Positions 1 through 9,209 of a stretch of DNA of 64,000 nucleotides are shown one piece after another. Source of the stretch: Eubacteriaceae bacterium (lineage in GTDB: Bacteria > Bacillota > Clostridia > Lachnospirales > Lachnospiraceae); the NCBI GenBank assembly GCA_902362875.1, contig CABIYF010000014.1, positions 1 through 64,000 of the forward strand, written 5' to 3'. The position numbers were made by a program, and so were the translations under genes. How positions within the stretch are numbered: position 1 is the stretch's first letter; each line of letters opens with the position of its first letter. The notes under the pieces are model-generated. The model saw only the letters and a program-made list of their open reading frames with translations. It did not search any database and was not told the DNA's origin.

Positions 1-1
1 C

Positions 2-81
2 GCTGGCTTTCCTTGCAAAACTCGCCTTCAAAGGTACTCAAATCGTTACTCTTTGAGGCTCAAACATTGCACCAAGCCAGC
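2..81. repeat. Nested inverted-repeat element at window edge
   Basis: Outer arms GCTGGCTT (2-9) and AAGCCAGC (74-81) are exact reverse complements. Inside them, 26-36 and 47-58 form a second stem of about 11 pairs with one bulge. The element lies downstream of the LacI-type gene that ends at 184 and may extend past the window edge. Its nested layout resembles the larger element at 31337-31480, but the sequences differ. No open reading frame is evident here. It could be an intergenic repeat or a folded 3' end of a transcript; there is no clear U-run. Confidence 0.45.
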
Positions 82-183
82 TGCGAATCGGTAAAAAACG
101 TGGCAAAATTCTAATGCTGCTTTTTCAGACTATTATTTATTTTTTCTCATATACTGAAAGACTTCAGTTGGCCAACTTTCAAA

Positions 184-1266
184 TTAAAATTTCGCCTTCC
201 CAGTACTTTTCCGTTTCACAATAAATGGTTCAAATTCCAACTTCGTAACAAAGCTGCGTGGCTGGTTTTTGGTTTTGGAATCACGGATACGCACAATGAT
301 ATCAACGGCTTCGCGTCCTTTTGCTTCGATGGAATGTTCGACAGTTGTAAGGGAGATACGATTCATTCCAGCCATTGGGATATTGTCAAAGCCGCAGACG
401 GAGAAATCATTTGGAACTTTGTACTTCATTTCGTATAGAGCATCTAAGATTCCAAAAGCCACCATATCGTTGTATCCGACAAAAGCAGTACAATCAGTTC
501 CTTCCTCAAGAATTTGCTTTGTCAGATTATATCCGGAGGAATATTCCAAAAGATTTGGGGACAGAAGATTGTATTCACCTGATGAGAGTGAGCGGATCTG
601 TACACTGTCATCTCCAAGACCATGTTCACGGAAAGTGGAGGCGAGGGCATCATAACGTTTTGATCGGGAACGTTCGATATCGCTGATCGGCGTTGATATG
701 TAAGTGATTTTCTTATGACCAAGTGAGATCAGATGTTCTGCAACCAGTCGTGCCGGTTTTGAACTGCTGACATGAATGGAGTCAAAAGAAATCTCATCAT
801 TTTTGTCTCCGATATTAACGATCGGAATCTGCTTTGACATTTCGTTTACTTCTGGAAGAAAAGATGTTGGATACAGATAGACAATTCCAGCAGCATCAAG
901 ATCGTTTTTCATAAGATCCAGATAATATTGCTCAGTACTTGGATTACGAAGTGTCGGTGCGACAAAGGTCAGGTATCCGTAATCATGAGCGCGTTCTGTA
1001 ATAGAATGCACTAAAGTTGTATAATAATGATTAGATAAAAATGGACAGATGATCAAAATGACTTTAGAAAGCGGTTTGCTTTTTGTTTCAAGTACTTTTT
1101 TCTTTTTCTGATATCCAAGCTCTTTCGCAGCGTTAAAAACTTTCTTCTTTGTACTCTCTGAAAATGAGACATTGCTCTTATTATTTAAGATCATGGAGAC
1201 TGCAGACTGGGAAAGACCGACATGATCTGCAATGTCCTTGGTCGTTACTTTTTTCTTTAAACCCAT
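184..1266 (-). CDS. LacI-family transcriptional regulator
   Basis: The protein has about 360 residues. The N-terminus carries a LacI helix-turn-helix (TTKDIADHVGLSQSAVSMIL), followed by a hinge and a periplasmic-binding-protein-like effector domain with VVNIG-type strands and the C-terminal VCGFDNIPMAG motif. The start at 1266 (MGLKKKV) is chosen because AAGGAG lies about seven bases upstream. An in-frame ATG at 1284 precedes that site and lacks its own. The gene is divergent from the transaldolase/transketolase operon and probably controls it, and itself, through the TATTAATA motifs in the shared 360-bp region. The effector cannot be read from sequence; a sugar or sugar phosphate is likely for the family. 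Confidence 0.9.
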   Translation of the reverse strand: MGLKKKVTTKDIADHVGLSQSAVSMILNNKSNVSFSESTKKKVFNAAKELGYQKKKKVLETKSKPLSKVILIICPFLSNHYYTTLVHSITERAHDYGYLTFVAPTLRNPSTEQYYLDLMKNDLDAAGIVYLYPTSFLPEVNEMSKQIPIVNIGDKNDEISFDSIHVSSSKPARLVAEHLISLGHKKITYISTPISDIERSRSKRYDALASTFREHGLGDDSVQIRSLSSGEYNLLSPNLLEYSSGYNLTKQILEEGTDCTAFVGYNDMVAFGILDALYEMKYKVPNDFSVCGFDNIPMAGMNRISLTTVEHSIEAKGREAVDIIVRIRDSKTKNQPRSFVTKLEFEPFIVKRKSTGKAKF

Positions 1267-1296
1267 AAAATTCTCCTTAATCAAAATTATTTTAAT

Positions 1297-1496
1297 TAAT
1301 TAATAGGTACTAATAAAAACGGAAATATTAGTAATAAAAATAAAAATATTAATTAAATTCATATTAATCATAGCATATTTTTTTGCAAAAAAACAAGGAA
1401 AATCAAGCTTTTTTAAATTAAAAGAAATTAAAGAAATCGTCTTGAAAAAATCAAAAAAACAATGTACTATTAATAAAGTTGAAAAATATTAATAAA
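1297..1496. promoter_or_regulatory. Cluster of TATTAATA-type candidate operators
   Basis: The divergent region holds repeated copies of a palindromic motif: TATTAGTAATA (1326-1336), TATTAATTAA (1347-1356), TATTAATCAT (1362-1371), and two identical TATTAATAAA copies (1468-1477 and 1487-1496) spaced 19 bp apart just upstream of the transaldolase promoter. A TACTAATAAA variant is at 1309-1318. The pattern is seen in the sequence; assigning it to the adjacent LacI-type regulator is inference. The DNA is very A/T-rich, so some copies may be chance. The motif also lacks the central CG common in LacI operators. Confidence 0.45.
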
Positions 1497-1534
1497 TTCG
1501 ACGAAGATTGCCTTAATATGCCGTATTTTACGAT

Positions 1535-1563
1535 TTGACAACCTGTTTTATCCATGCTTAAAT
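1535..1563 (+). promoter_or_regulatory. Sigma-A promoter of tal-transketolase operon
   Basis: TTGACA (1535-1540), a 17-bp spacer and TTAAAT (1558-1563). It leaves a leader of about 50 nt before the ribosome binding site AGGAGG at about 1610 and the ATG at 1624. Confidence 0.6.
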
Positions 1564-1623
1564 AAAGCCAGAAACAAAACAACGAACAAAACAACAAACA
1601 ATGTTTTTAGGAGGAAGTAAGTT

Positions 1624-2280
1624 ATGAGATTTTTCGTGGACACAGCAGATGTAGATCAGATTCGTAAAGCAAATGACATGGGAGTTATCTGTGGAGTAAC
1701 AACAAACCCATCATTAATCGCAAAATCAGGAAGACAGTTTGATGACGTAATCAGAGAAATCACTTCTATCGTAGATGGAGCTATCAGTGGAGAAGTAAAA
1801 GCTACAACAACTGATGCAGAAGGAATGATCAAAGAAGGAAGAGAAATCGCTAAGATTCATCCAAACATGGTTGTAAAAATTCCTACAACAATCGAAGGAT
1901 TAAAAGCTACTAAAGTTTTATCTTCTGAAGGAATCAAAACAAACCTTACATTAATCTTCAATCCAAACCAGGCATTATTAGCTGCAAGAGCTGGAGCAAC
2001 ATATGTATCTCCATTCTTAGGAAGATTAGATGATATTTCTCAGAACGGATTAGATTTAATCGCAGATATCAGAGAAATCTTTGATGCAGCAGGAGATATC
2101 GATACACAGATCATCTGTGCAAGTGTTCGTAACCCAATTCATGTTATGGAATGTGCTAAGATGGGAGCTGACATTGCTACAGTACCTTACAATGTATTCG
2201 AACAGATGATGAAACACCCATTAACAGATCAGGGAATCGAAAAATTCCAGGCAGATTACAAAGCAGTATTCGGAGAATAA
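1624..2280 (+). CDS. tal: Transaldolase, short TalC/FSA-type
   Basis: Class I aldolase-fold enzyme of 218 residues, the usual length of the small transaldolase/fructose-6-phosphate aldolase family. It transfers a dihydroxyacetone unit between sugar phosphates in the non-oxidative pentose phosphate pathway. The N-terminal [13 protein letters not shown] and GVTTNPSLI signatures are present, and Lys85 in VVKIPTT is the Schiff-base lysine. In the GEVKATTT segment a Glu stands where E. coli FSA has Gln59, which favours transaldolase over aldolase activity. AGGAGG lies about eight bases before the ATG. It is first in an operon with the split transketolase, which supplies the complementary reaction. 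The codons used are uniformly A/T-rich, consistent with high expression. Confidence 0.93.
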   Translation: MRFFVDTADVDQIRKANDMGVICGVTTNPSLIAKSGRQFDDVIREITSIVDGAISGEVKATTTDAEGMIKEGREIAKIHPNMVVKIPTTIEGLKATKVLSSEGIKTNLTLIFNPNQALLAARAGATYVSPFLGRLDDISQNGLDLIADIREIFDAAGDIDTQIICASVRNPIHVMECAKMGADIATVPYNVFEQMMKHPLTDQGIEKFQADYKAVFGE

Positions 2281-2298
2281 GAAAGGGTGGTAGATACA

Positions 2299-3120
2299 AT
2301 GACAACCGCAGAATTAAAGAAAACAGCAAATGAGGTTCGCAAAGGCATCATCAAGTCAACACATGCTGCCAAATCCGGACATCCGGGCGGATCTTTATCA
2401 GCAGCCGACTTATTTACATATCTGTATTTTGTTGAGTTAAACGTTGATCCTAAGAATCCAAAAGATGAGAACAGAGATCGTTTCGTATTATCTAAAGGAC
2501 ATGTAGCTCCTGGATATTACTCAACATTAGCAGAAAGAGGATTCTTCCCTAAAGAAGACCTGTTAACATTAAGACATGTTGGATCTTACTTACAGGGACA
2601 TCCAGACATGAAGAAGATTCCTGGAGTAGATATGTCCAGCGGATCTTTAGGACAGGGAATCTCTGCTGCAGTTGGTATGGCACTTGCTGCAAGACTTCAG
2701 AATAAAGATTACCGTACATATACACTTCTTGGAGATGGTGAGATTCAGGAAGGTCAGGTATGGGAAGCTGCAATGTTTGCAGGATCAAGAAAACTTGACA
2801 ATTTAGTAGTTATTGTTGATAACAACGGATTACAGATCGATGGACCAATTGATGAAGTAAACTCTCCATATCCAATCGGAGCTAAATTCGAAGCATTTAA
2901 CTTTAATGTGGTTGAAATTGATGGTCACGACTTTGATCAGATTGCAGATGCATTCAAACAGGCAAAAGAATGCAAAGGAAAACCAACAGCGATCATTATG
3001 AAGACAGTCAAAGGTAAAGGTGTATCCTTCATGGAGAACCAGGTATCATGGCATGGTTCTGCACCAAATGATGAACAATGTAAACAGGCACTGGAAGAAT
3101 TAGAAAAGGTGGGCGAGTAA
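2299..3120 (+). CDS. tktA: Transketolase, N-terminal (TPP-binding) subunit
   Basis: N-terminal half of a two-gene transketolase, about 273 residues. It carries the thiamine diphosphate pyrophosphate-binding domain: GHPGGSLSAADLF near the N-terminus, then GDGEIQEGQVWEA followed by VDNNGLQIDG, the GDG...N metal/TPP motif. The ATG at 2299 is preferred because the AAAGGGTGG ribosome binding site fits it; a GTG at 2287 lies inside that site. It starts 18 bp after the transaldolase stop and ends one base before the C-terminal subunit, so the two halves should be made in equal amounts and assemble into an alpha2beta2 enzyme. Split transketolases are common in Firmicutes and archaea. Confidence 0.93.
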   Translation: MTTAELKKTANEVRKGIIKSTHAAKSGHPGGSLSAADLFTYLYFVELNVDPKNPKDENRDRFVLSKGHVAPGYYSTLAERGFFPKEDLLTLRHVGSYLQGHPDMKKIPGVDMSSGSLGQGISAAVGMALAARLQNKDYRTYTLLGDGEIQEGQVWEAAMFAGSRKLDNLVVIVDNNGLQIDGPIDEVNSPYPIGAKFEAFNFNVVEIDGHDFDQIADAFKQAKECKGKPTAIIMKTVKGKGVSFMENQVSWHGSAPNDEQCKQALEELEKVGE

Positions 3121-3121
3121 G

Positions 3122-4060
3122 ATGGCAGAAGTAAAGAAGATTGCGACAAGAGAAAGCTATGGTAATGCTTTAGTTGAATTAGGACAGGAAAACCCTAATG
3201 TTGTAGTTTTAGATGCTGACTTAGCCGCTGCAACTAAAACAGGAATGTTTAAAAAAGCTTTTCCAGAAAGACATATTGACTGTGGTATCGCAGAATCTAA
3301 CATGATCGGTATCGCTGCTGGACTTGCAGCAGCAGGAATGGTTCCATTTGCAAGCAGCTTTGCTATGTTTGCAGCTGGACGTGCATTCGAACAGGTAAGA
3401 AACTCTGTTGGATATCCACACTTAAACGTTAAGATCGGAGCTACTCATGGTGGTATTTCCGTAGGAGAAGACGGTGCTACACATCAGTGCTGTGAAGATA
3501 TCGCTTTAATGCGTACAATTCCAGGAATGACAGTTATCGTTCCATCTGATGACGTAGAAGCAAAAGCAGCAGTGAAAGCTGCAGCAGCTATGGAAGGACC
3601 AGTCTATATGAGATTCGGTCGTCTGGCAGTACCTGTGATCAACGATGAAGATTATAAATTCGAGATCGGTAAAGGTAATGTTTTAAGAGAAGGAACAGAC
3701 GTAACAATCATCGCTAACGGATTATGTGTAGCTGAATCTTTAGACGCAGCTGAGAAATTAGCAGCAGACGGAATCAACGCTCAGGTTATCAACATGGCGA
3801 CTGTAAAACCATTAGATACAGAGCTTGTATTAGAAGCAGCAAAAGCAACAGGAAAAGTTGTTACAGTTGAAGAACATTCAGTAATTGGTGGATTAGGAAG
3901 TGCTGTATGTGACGTATTAGCAGAACAGCTTCCAACACCTGTATTAAAGATTGGTGTGAACGATGTCTTTGGACATTCAGGACCAGCAGTAGAACTGATC
4001 AAAGAATTCGGATTAGATGGTGACAGTATCGCTGCCAAAGTAAAAGAATTTGTAAAATAA
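3122..4060 (+). CDS. tktB: Transketolase, C-terminal subunit
   Basis: Second half of the split transketolase, 312 residues, holding the pyrimidine-binding domain and the C-terminal transketolase domain. DCGIAESNMIGIAAGLA contains the glutamate that activates the TPP aminopyrimidine. VKIGATHGGISVGEDGATHQ and the EEHSVIGGLGSAV segment near residue 245 are typical of transketolase and DXS-like C-terminal halves. The one-base gap to the upstream subunit implies translational coupling. A hairpin terminator about 30 bp downstream closes the three-gene operon. Confidence 0.93.
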   Translation: MAEVKKIATRESYGNALVELGQENPNVVVLDADLAAATKTGMFKKAFPERHIDCGIAESNMIGIAAGLAAAGMVPFASSFAMFAAGRAFEQVRNSVGYPHLNVKIGATHGGISVGEDGATHQCCEDIALMRTIPGMTVIVPSDDVEAKAAVKAAAAMEGPVYMRFGRLAVPVINDEDYKFEIGKGNVLREGTDVTIIANGLCVAESLDAAEKLAADGINAQVINMATVKPLDTELVLEAAKATGKVVTVEEHSVIGGLGSAVCDVLAEQLPTPVLKIGVNDVFGHSGPAVELIKEFGLDGDSIAAKVKEFVK

Positions 4061-4087
4061 TAAATCCTTTTAATAAATAAAATTAAG

Positions 4088-4125
4088 ATAACACATCTGT
4101 TTTTGTAGCAGGTGTGTTATTTTTA
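4088..4125 (+). terminator. Rho-independent terminator after transketolase
   Basis: A 12-bp stem (4088-4099 with 4109-4120, including AACACATCTG paired with CAGGTGTGTT, one G-T pair) is followed by a T-run. Confidence 0.85.
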
Positions 4126-4184
4126 TGCTATGATGAAATTAGTTTTATAATCAAAGTAATATGGTGAAAGGGGTAGTGATAACC

Positions 4185-4931
4185 ATGTGGACAAGAAGTG
4201 AATTAAAGGAACGAGGAAAGACAGCGTTACATAGGAATTACTGGATTACAGTAGCTGTGACATTGATCGTAGGAATTTTGACAGGAGATTTTTTAAATTC
4301 CTCAGGAAACAGTGCCAGAACAGGAGCAGAAAATATTGATTCGATACATTCAATATTTGATTTCATACCAATTATGTGGATCATAGGGGCTGCAATAGGA
4401 ATTATTACAGCAAGCGTTATATATTCTATATTTGTAGGCAATTTGTTTGAAGTGGGCAGCTGTCGCTTTTTTGAAGAAAATAGTGAACATAAAGCAAGAT
4501 TGGGACTGATCTTAGATGGGTTTAAGAATGGGGCATATCTAAAGAATGTAAGTACGATCTTTTTCAGAGACCTATACACTTTTTTGTGGACGTTATGTCT
4601 GATCATTCCAGGAATTGTGAAAGGTTATGAGTACAAGATGATTCCATATATTCTGGCTGAGAATCCAGAGATTTCAAGAGAAAGAGCTTTTGAGATCAGC
4701 AAACAGATGATGGATGGACAGAAGGGAGATGCATTTGTCTTAGATCTGTCATTTATTGGATGGAATATTTTATCTGTGATTACGTTAGGAATTGTTGGAA
4801 TTTTATATGTAAATCCATATCAGTCAGCAACATGGGCAGAACTTTATAAGACGAATCGTGAAACAGCAATTGCTTCAGGAATTGCAACAAGAGAAGAACT
4901 TCCGGGACTTCAAAAAGAAATGGATGAATAA
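4185..4931 (+). CDS. DUF975 family integral membrane protein
   Basis: About 248 residues. It begins with the family-typical MWTRSELKERGKTAL, then has several hydrophobic segments: around residues 20-32, 60-85 (IMWIIGAAIGIITASVIYSI), 125-145 (FLWTLCLIIPGIVKGYEYKM) and 190-215. The IPGIVKGYEYKMIPYILAENP stretch is the conserved DUF975 core. The ATG at 4185 is preferred over 4161 because the upstream ATG would precede the GAAAGGGG ribosome binding site. TATAAT at 4146-4151 is a candidate -10. The gene is flanked by terminators on both sides, so it is probably monocistronic. The molecular function of the family is unknown. Confidence 0.85.
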   Translation: MWTRSELKERGKTALHRNYWITVAVTLIVGILTGDFLNSSGNSARTGAENIDSIHSIFDFIPIMWIIGAAIGIITASVIYSIFVGNLFEVGSCRFFEENSEHKARLGLILDGFKNGAYLKNVSTIFFRDLYTFLWTLCLIIPGIVKGYEYKMIPYILAENPEISRERAFEISKQMMDGQKGDAFVLDLSFIGWNILSVITLGIVGILYVNPYQSATWAELYKTNRETAIASGIATREELPGLQKEMDE

Positions 4932-4940
4932 AGATTTTAG

Positions 4941-4978
4941 AAGAGAACTTAGGCAGAGATGATCTGAGTTCTCTTTTG
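4941..4978 (+). terminator. Rho-independent terminator after DUF975 gene
   Basis: AAGAGAACT (4941-4949) pairs with AGTTCTCTT (4967-4975), followed by T-rich sequence. Confidence 0.75.
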
Positions 4979-5011
4979 TATTATTTAAGAAAAAGTTCAG
5001 AGATTCTATAT

Positions 5012-5040
5012 TTGATAGCAATTAAAAATCATGTTATACT
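5012..5040 (+). promoter_or_regulatory. Sigma-A promoter upstream of glmM
   Basis: TTGATA (5012-5017), a 17-bp spacer and TATACT (5035-5040), 47 bp before the glmM start. It probably drives the long glmM-priA-def run. Confidence 0.65.
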
Positions 5041-5087
5041 ATAGATTAGCAAAAAAATAATCAAGAATTATTTAAGGAGTTTGTAAG

Positions 5088-6440
5088 ATGGGAAAATATT
5101 TTGGAACAGACGGGTTCCGTGGAGAAGCAAATATAAATTTAACTGTAGAACATGCATATAAAGTAGGACGTTACATCGGATGGTATTTCAACCAGAAGAC
5201 AAGCAGCAGAGCAAAGATCGTGATCGGTAAAGATACAAGACGAAGCAGCTATATGTTCGAGAATGCATTAGTCGCTGGACTTACAGCATCTGGTGCTGAT
5301 GCTTATATGCTTTATGTAACAACAACACCAAGTGTTGCCTATGTAGTAAGAACAGAGCAGTTTGACTGTGGTATCATGATCTCAGCAAGCCACAATCCAT
5401 ACTATGATAATGGAATCAAACTGATCAATGCCAAAGGACATAAGATGGAAGCAGAAGTCGAGGAAAAGATCGAGGCATACATCGATGGAGAGATTGAAGA
5501 ACTTCCATTTGCAACAAAGAAAGAGATTGGACGTGCAAAAGACTATGCAGCAGGAAGAAATCATTATATTGGATATCTGATCTCAACAGCAACAAGATCA
5601 TTTAAAGGTGTGAAAGTCGGATTAGACTGCTCCAACGGAAGCTCTTTTGCGATTGCAGAGAATGTATTTAAAGCATTAGGAGCAGAGACACATGTGATCA
5701 ACAACGAACCAGACGGAACAAATATCAATACAAACTGCGGTTCTACACATATCGAGATTCTGCAGGGATATGTAAAAGAAAACCATTTAGATGTGGGATT
5801 TGCATATGACGGAGATGCTGACCGTTGTATCGCTGTTGATGAGAATGGACAGGTCGTAGACGGAGACCTGATTCTTTATGTTTGTGGACAGTACATGAAG
5901 AAACATGGAGAATTAAACAATAACACAGTTGTAACAACAGTAATGTCAAACTTAGGACTTTACAAAGCATTTGATGCAGCTGGAATTTCATACGAGAAGA
6001 CAGCCGTTGGTGACAAATATGTCAATGAAAATATGGTCAAGAACGGTCACGCATTAGGTGGAGAACAGTCTGGACATATCATCTTCAGCAAGTTCGCTAC
6101 AACAGGAGATGGTATCTTAACATCCTTAAAGATCATGGAAGCAATGATCGAACAGAAACAGAGTCTTGCCCAGCTTGCAGAACCAGTACAGATCTTCCCA
6201 CAGATTCTTGAGAATGTCCGTGTGGCAGACAAAGCAACAGCACAGGCAGATGAAGATGTGCAGAAAGCAGTCAAAGAAGTGGAAGCAGAACTTGGAGATG
6301 AAGGAAGAATCCTTGTACGTGAGAGTGGAACAGAACCTTTAGTACGAGTTATGGTTGAAGCAAGAAGCCATGAAATCTGCAGAGAGAAAGTAGATAAAGT
6401 GGTGAAAGTTTTAAGAGAGAAAGGTCACGTTATCAAATAG
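5088..6440 (+). CDS. glmM: Phosphoglucosamine mutase
   Basis: Converts glucosamine-6-phosphate to glucosamine-1-phosphate for UDP-GlcNAc, the precursor of peptidoglycan and of the surface polysaccharide encoded further along. It has 450 residues, the normal length. Motifs in order: FGTDGFRGEAN at the N-terminus; the phosphoserine loop ISASHNP with catalytic Ser101; the metal loop DGDADR around residue 240; the sugar-binding GGEQSGHII around residue 325; and the phosphate-binding RESGTEPLVRVM near residue 410. The ATG follows TTAAGGAG. priA begins three bases after the stop, so the genes are probably cotranscribed. Confidence 0.93.
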   Translation: MGKYFGTDGFRGEANINLTVEHAYKVGRYIGWYFNQKTSSRAKIVIGKDTRRSSYMFENALVAGLTASGADAYMLYVTTTPSVAYVVRTEQFDCGIMISASHNPYYDNGIKLINAKGHKMEAEVEEKIEAYIDGEIEELPFATKKEIGRAKDYAAGRNHYIGYLISTATRSFKGVKVGLDCSNGSSFAIAENVFKALGAETHVINNEPDGTNINTNCGSTHIEILQGYVKENHLDVGFAYDGDADRCIAVDENGQVVDGDLILYVCGQYMKKHGELNNNTVVTTVMSNLGLYKAFDAAGISYEKTAVGDKYVNENMVKNGHALGGEQSGHIIFSKFATTGDGILTSLKIMEAMIEQKQSLAQLAEPVQIFPQILENVRVADKATAQADEDVQKAVKEVEAELGDEGRILVRESGTEPLVRVMVEARSHEICREKVDKVVKVLREKGHVIK

Positions 6441-6443
6441 TCT

Positions 6444-8669
6444 ATGGAAAAGTTATATGCGGATATTATCATTAATATTTCTCATGAGGCACTGGATAAG
6501 GTATTTGCCTACAAAGTGCCTTTTTCCTTGATTCAGGACATTCGGGTGGGGCAGCAGGTCGTTGTCCCATTTGGACGTTCTAATAAGGAACAGACTGGAT
6601 ATGTGGTAAATCTTTCAAGAACTGTGGATTATGATGAAAGTAAAGTCAAGGAAATCATAAGAATTGAGACAGATCATGTCGGAGTGGAAGCAAAGATGAT
6701 AGAACTTGCAGCGTGGATCAGGGAGAATTATGGATCAACCATGATTCAGGCATTAAAAACGGTTCTTCCAGTACAGGAGAAAGTTGCAAGAAAAGCAAGA
6801 AAGTACATTGAATTAAGCATAGATGCAGTACATGGTCCAGCGATGCTAGATGAATATTTCAGCAAACATTATGTGGCGAAAGCAAGACTTTTAGCTGCAA
6901 TATTAGACAATCCAAAGATTTCGTGGGAGACGGCATCCAAGGATTTAAAGATTTCCAAAAGTACAGTAGACAGCATGGAGAAAGAAGGAATTCTTCATGT
7001 GGTGACAGAATATTATTACCGCAGTCCGGGACAGTTTCAGACAGAGCAGACGAGGGCAAATGTATTAAATGAGCAGCAGCAGGAATTGATTGATGAGTTC
7101 AGACAAGATTTTCTGAGGGAAGAATACAAGACGTATCTCCTTCATGGAATTACGGGAAGTGGAAAGACAGAAGTCTATCTTACGGCAATCGAAGAAGTGA
7201 TCAGGCAGGGAAAACAAGCAATCGTTCTGATCCCGGAGATCGCACTGACATACCAGACAGTGACAAGATTCACAAAACGTTTCGGCGACCGTGTATCGAT
7301 TCTGAATTCAAGATTATCAAAGGGAGAGAAATACGACCAGTGGCTGCGTGCAAAACGAGGAGATATCGATGTGATCATCGGTCCAAGATCAGCCTTGTTT
7401 GTACCATTTCCGAATCTTGGTCTGATCGTAATCGATGAAGAACATGAAGGAAGCTACAAAAGTGAACAGACACCGAAATACCATGCAAGAGAAGTGGCGA
7501 TCAAGAAGGCAGAGATGGAAGGCGCATCCGTGATCCTTGGCTCTGCGACACCATCGGTGGACAGCTATAAGCATGCTCAAGATGGAACCTATCGTTTATG
7601 GGAACTTACAAAGCGTGCAAAAGAAGCAGTTCTTCCACAGGTTTATATAGAAGATCTAAGAGAAGAATTAAAGGCTGGAAACCGCAGCATGTTCAGCAGA
7701 AGATTACGAGATCTTATACAGGACCGTCTGGATAAGGGCGAGCAGATCATGTTGTTTTTAAACCGCAGAGGTTATGCAGGATTTGTTTCGTGCAGAAGCT
7801 GTGGACATGTCATGGAATGCCCGCATTGCGATATTTCGATGACATATCACAGGGATGGAAGACTTCGATGCCATTATTGTGGGTATGAACAGCCGATGCT
7901 CAAAGTATGTCCGGAATGTGGCAGTCCGTATATCGGGACATTTGGACTTGGAACACAGAAGGTGGAAGCCGCGCTATTTAAAGAATTTCCACAGGCGAGA
8001 GTCCTTCGAATGGATATGGATACGACCAAGAGAAAAAACAGTCACGAAAAGATATTATCAGCATTTTCAGATGGAGAGGCAGATATCTTAGTCGGGACAC
8101 AGATGATCGTGAAAGGTCATGATTTTGCAAATGTAACATTAGTCGGAGTGCTGGCAGCAGATCTGTCACTGCATGCGAATGATTACAGAGCGGGGGAGAG
8201 AACCTTCCAGCTTCTTACGCAGGCAGCAGGAAGAGCAGGAAGAGGCAGTAAACCGGGAGAAGTGGTGATTCAGACATATTCACCAGAACATTACAGCATC
8301 CAGACAGCCGCCAGACAGGATTATCATGCATTTTATCAGGAGGAGATCGCATATCGTACGATGATGAAATATCCCCCAGTCTGGCAGATGTTAGTCGTAT
8401 TTGCATCAGGAGAAGACAAAGCGTGGCTTGATAAAGTGATGGATGCGATGGCTGAAGTCGCAAAACATATGGATCTTATGGTAATTGGACCGAGTGAGGC
8501 TGGATTTGGCAAGATCAACGACCAATACCGCAAGGTCATTTATATTAAGAATCAGGATTATGATATACTGGTAAAGGCAAAGAACCGTCTGGAACAGTGG
8601 ATCGACCTGAATAATATCAGAAAGAGGTTACTAGTCAATTTTGACTTTAATCCAATGAATAGTTATTAA
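6444..8669 (+). CDS. priA: Primosomal protein N', replication-restart helicase
   Basis: A 741-residue superfamily 2 helicase that reloads the replisome at stalled forks. The N-terminal 3'-DNA-binding domain (residues 1-110) and a winged-helix segment precede the helicase core. The core has Walker A HGITGSGKTEVYL (about 232-244), the DEEH box VIDEEHEGSYKSEQ, GSATPS (motif III), GTQMIVKGHDF and QAAGRAGRG (motif VI). Between the helicase lobes lie the eight zinc-binding cysteines in CRSCG, CPHC, CHYCG and CPECG spacing. All key motifs are intact. No good ribosome binding site precedes the ATG, which is three bases after glmM, so translational coupling is likely. Confidence 0.94.
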   Translation: MEKLYADIIINISHEALDKVFAYKVPFSLIQDIRVGQQVVVPFGRSNKEQTGYVVNLSRTVDYDESKVKEIIRIETDHVGVEAKMIELAAWIRENYGSTMIQALKTVLPVQEKVARKARKYIELSIDAVHGPAMLDEYFSKHYVAKARLLAAILDNPKISWETASKDLKISKSTVDSMEKEGILHVVTEYYYRSPGQFQTEQTRANVLNEQQQELIDEFRQDFLREEYKTYLLHGITGSGKTEVYLTAIEEVIRQGKQAIVLIPEIALTYQTVTRFTKRFGDRVSILNSRLSKGEKYDQWLRAKRGDIDVIIGPRSALFVPFPNLGLIVIDEEHEGSYKSEQTPKYHAREVAIKKAEMEGASVILGSATPSVDSYKHAQDGTYRLWELTKRAKEAVLPQVYIEDLREELKAGNRSMFSRRLRDLIQDRLDKGEQIMLFLNRRGYAGFVSCRSCGHVMECPHCDISMTYHRDGRLRCHYCGYEQPMLKVCPECGSPYIGTFGLGTQKVEAALFKEFPQARVLRMDMDTTKRKNSHEKILSAFSDGEADILVGTQMIVKGHDFANVTLVGVLAADLSLHANDYRAGERTFQLLTQAAGRAGRGSKPGEVVIQTYSPEHYSIQTAARQDYHAFYQEEIAYRTMMKYPPVWQMLVVFASGEDKAWLDKVMDAMAEVAKHMDLMVIGPSEAGFGKINDQYRKVIYIKNQDYDILVKAKNRLEQWIDLNNIRKRLLVNFDFNPMNSY

Positions 8670-8729
8670 CCAGGAGACAGGTATTAAGATATATAGTTGT
8701 TAACAGACAGAAAAGAAAAGGAGAAAGTT

Positions 8730-9209
8730 ATGGCAATTCGACAGATTCGAGTATTAGGAGACGATGTTTTAAGAAAGAAATGTAAAGAAGTAAAGGAAAT
8801 GACACCAAGAATGCATACATTAGTAGAGGATATGTACGACACAATGTATGAAGCAATGGGAGTTGGACTTGCAGCACCTCAGGTTGGAATCTTAAAGAGA
8901 ATCGTAGTGATCGACACAGGAGAAGAAGGTGAATGTGTAACACTTGTAAACCCTGTGATCACATTAAAAGAAGGAGAACAGGTTGGAGAAGAAGGATGCT
9001 TAAGTCTTCCAGGAAAAGTAGCAGTTGTAAAACGTCCAGATCATGTGATCTGTGAAGCATTTGATGAAGATATGAATCCGATCACAGTCGAAGGATTTGG
9101 CTTATTTGCAAGAGCGATCTGCCATGAGACAGACCACTTAGATGGAATTTTATACCCAGATGTAGCAGAAGAACCAGCAAGAGACATCACAATGGAAGAG
9201 GTAGAATAG
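8730..9209 (+). CDS. def: Peptide deformylase
   Basis: Removes the formyl group from nascent N-termini. About 159 residues with all three family motifs: GVGLAAPQVG (motif 1), EEGCLSLP (motif 2, metal-binding Cys) and CHETDHLDG (motif 3, HExxH). The start at 8730 is set by AAAGGAG seven bases upstream; the earlier in-frame start at 8697 precedes that site. fmt begins at the next base after the stop, pairing the deformylase with the formyltransferase as in most bacteria. Confidence 0.95.
   Translation: MAIRQIRVLGDDVLRKKCKEVKEMTPRMHTLVEDMYDTMYEAMGVGLAAPQVGILKRIVVIDTGEEGECVTLVNPVITLKEGEQVGEEGCLSLPGKVAVVKRPDHVICEAFDEDMNPITVEGFGLFARAICHETDHLDGILYPDVAEEPARDITMEEVE

Noticed and set aside
269..686. 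Plus-strand frames inside the first LacI gene
   Set aside because: They are antisense to the well-supported regulator and have atypical composition for a protein.
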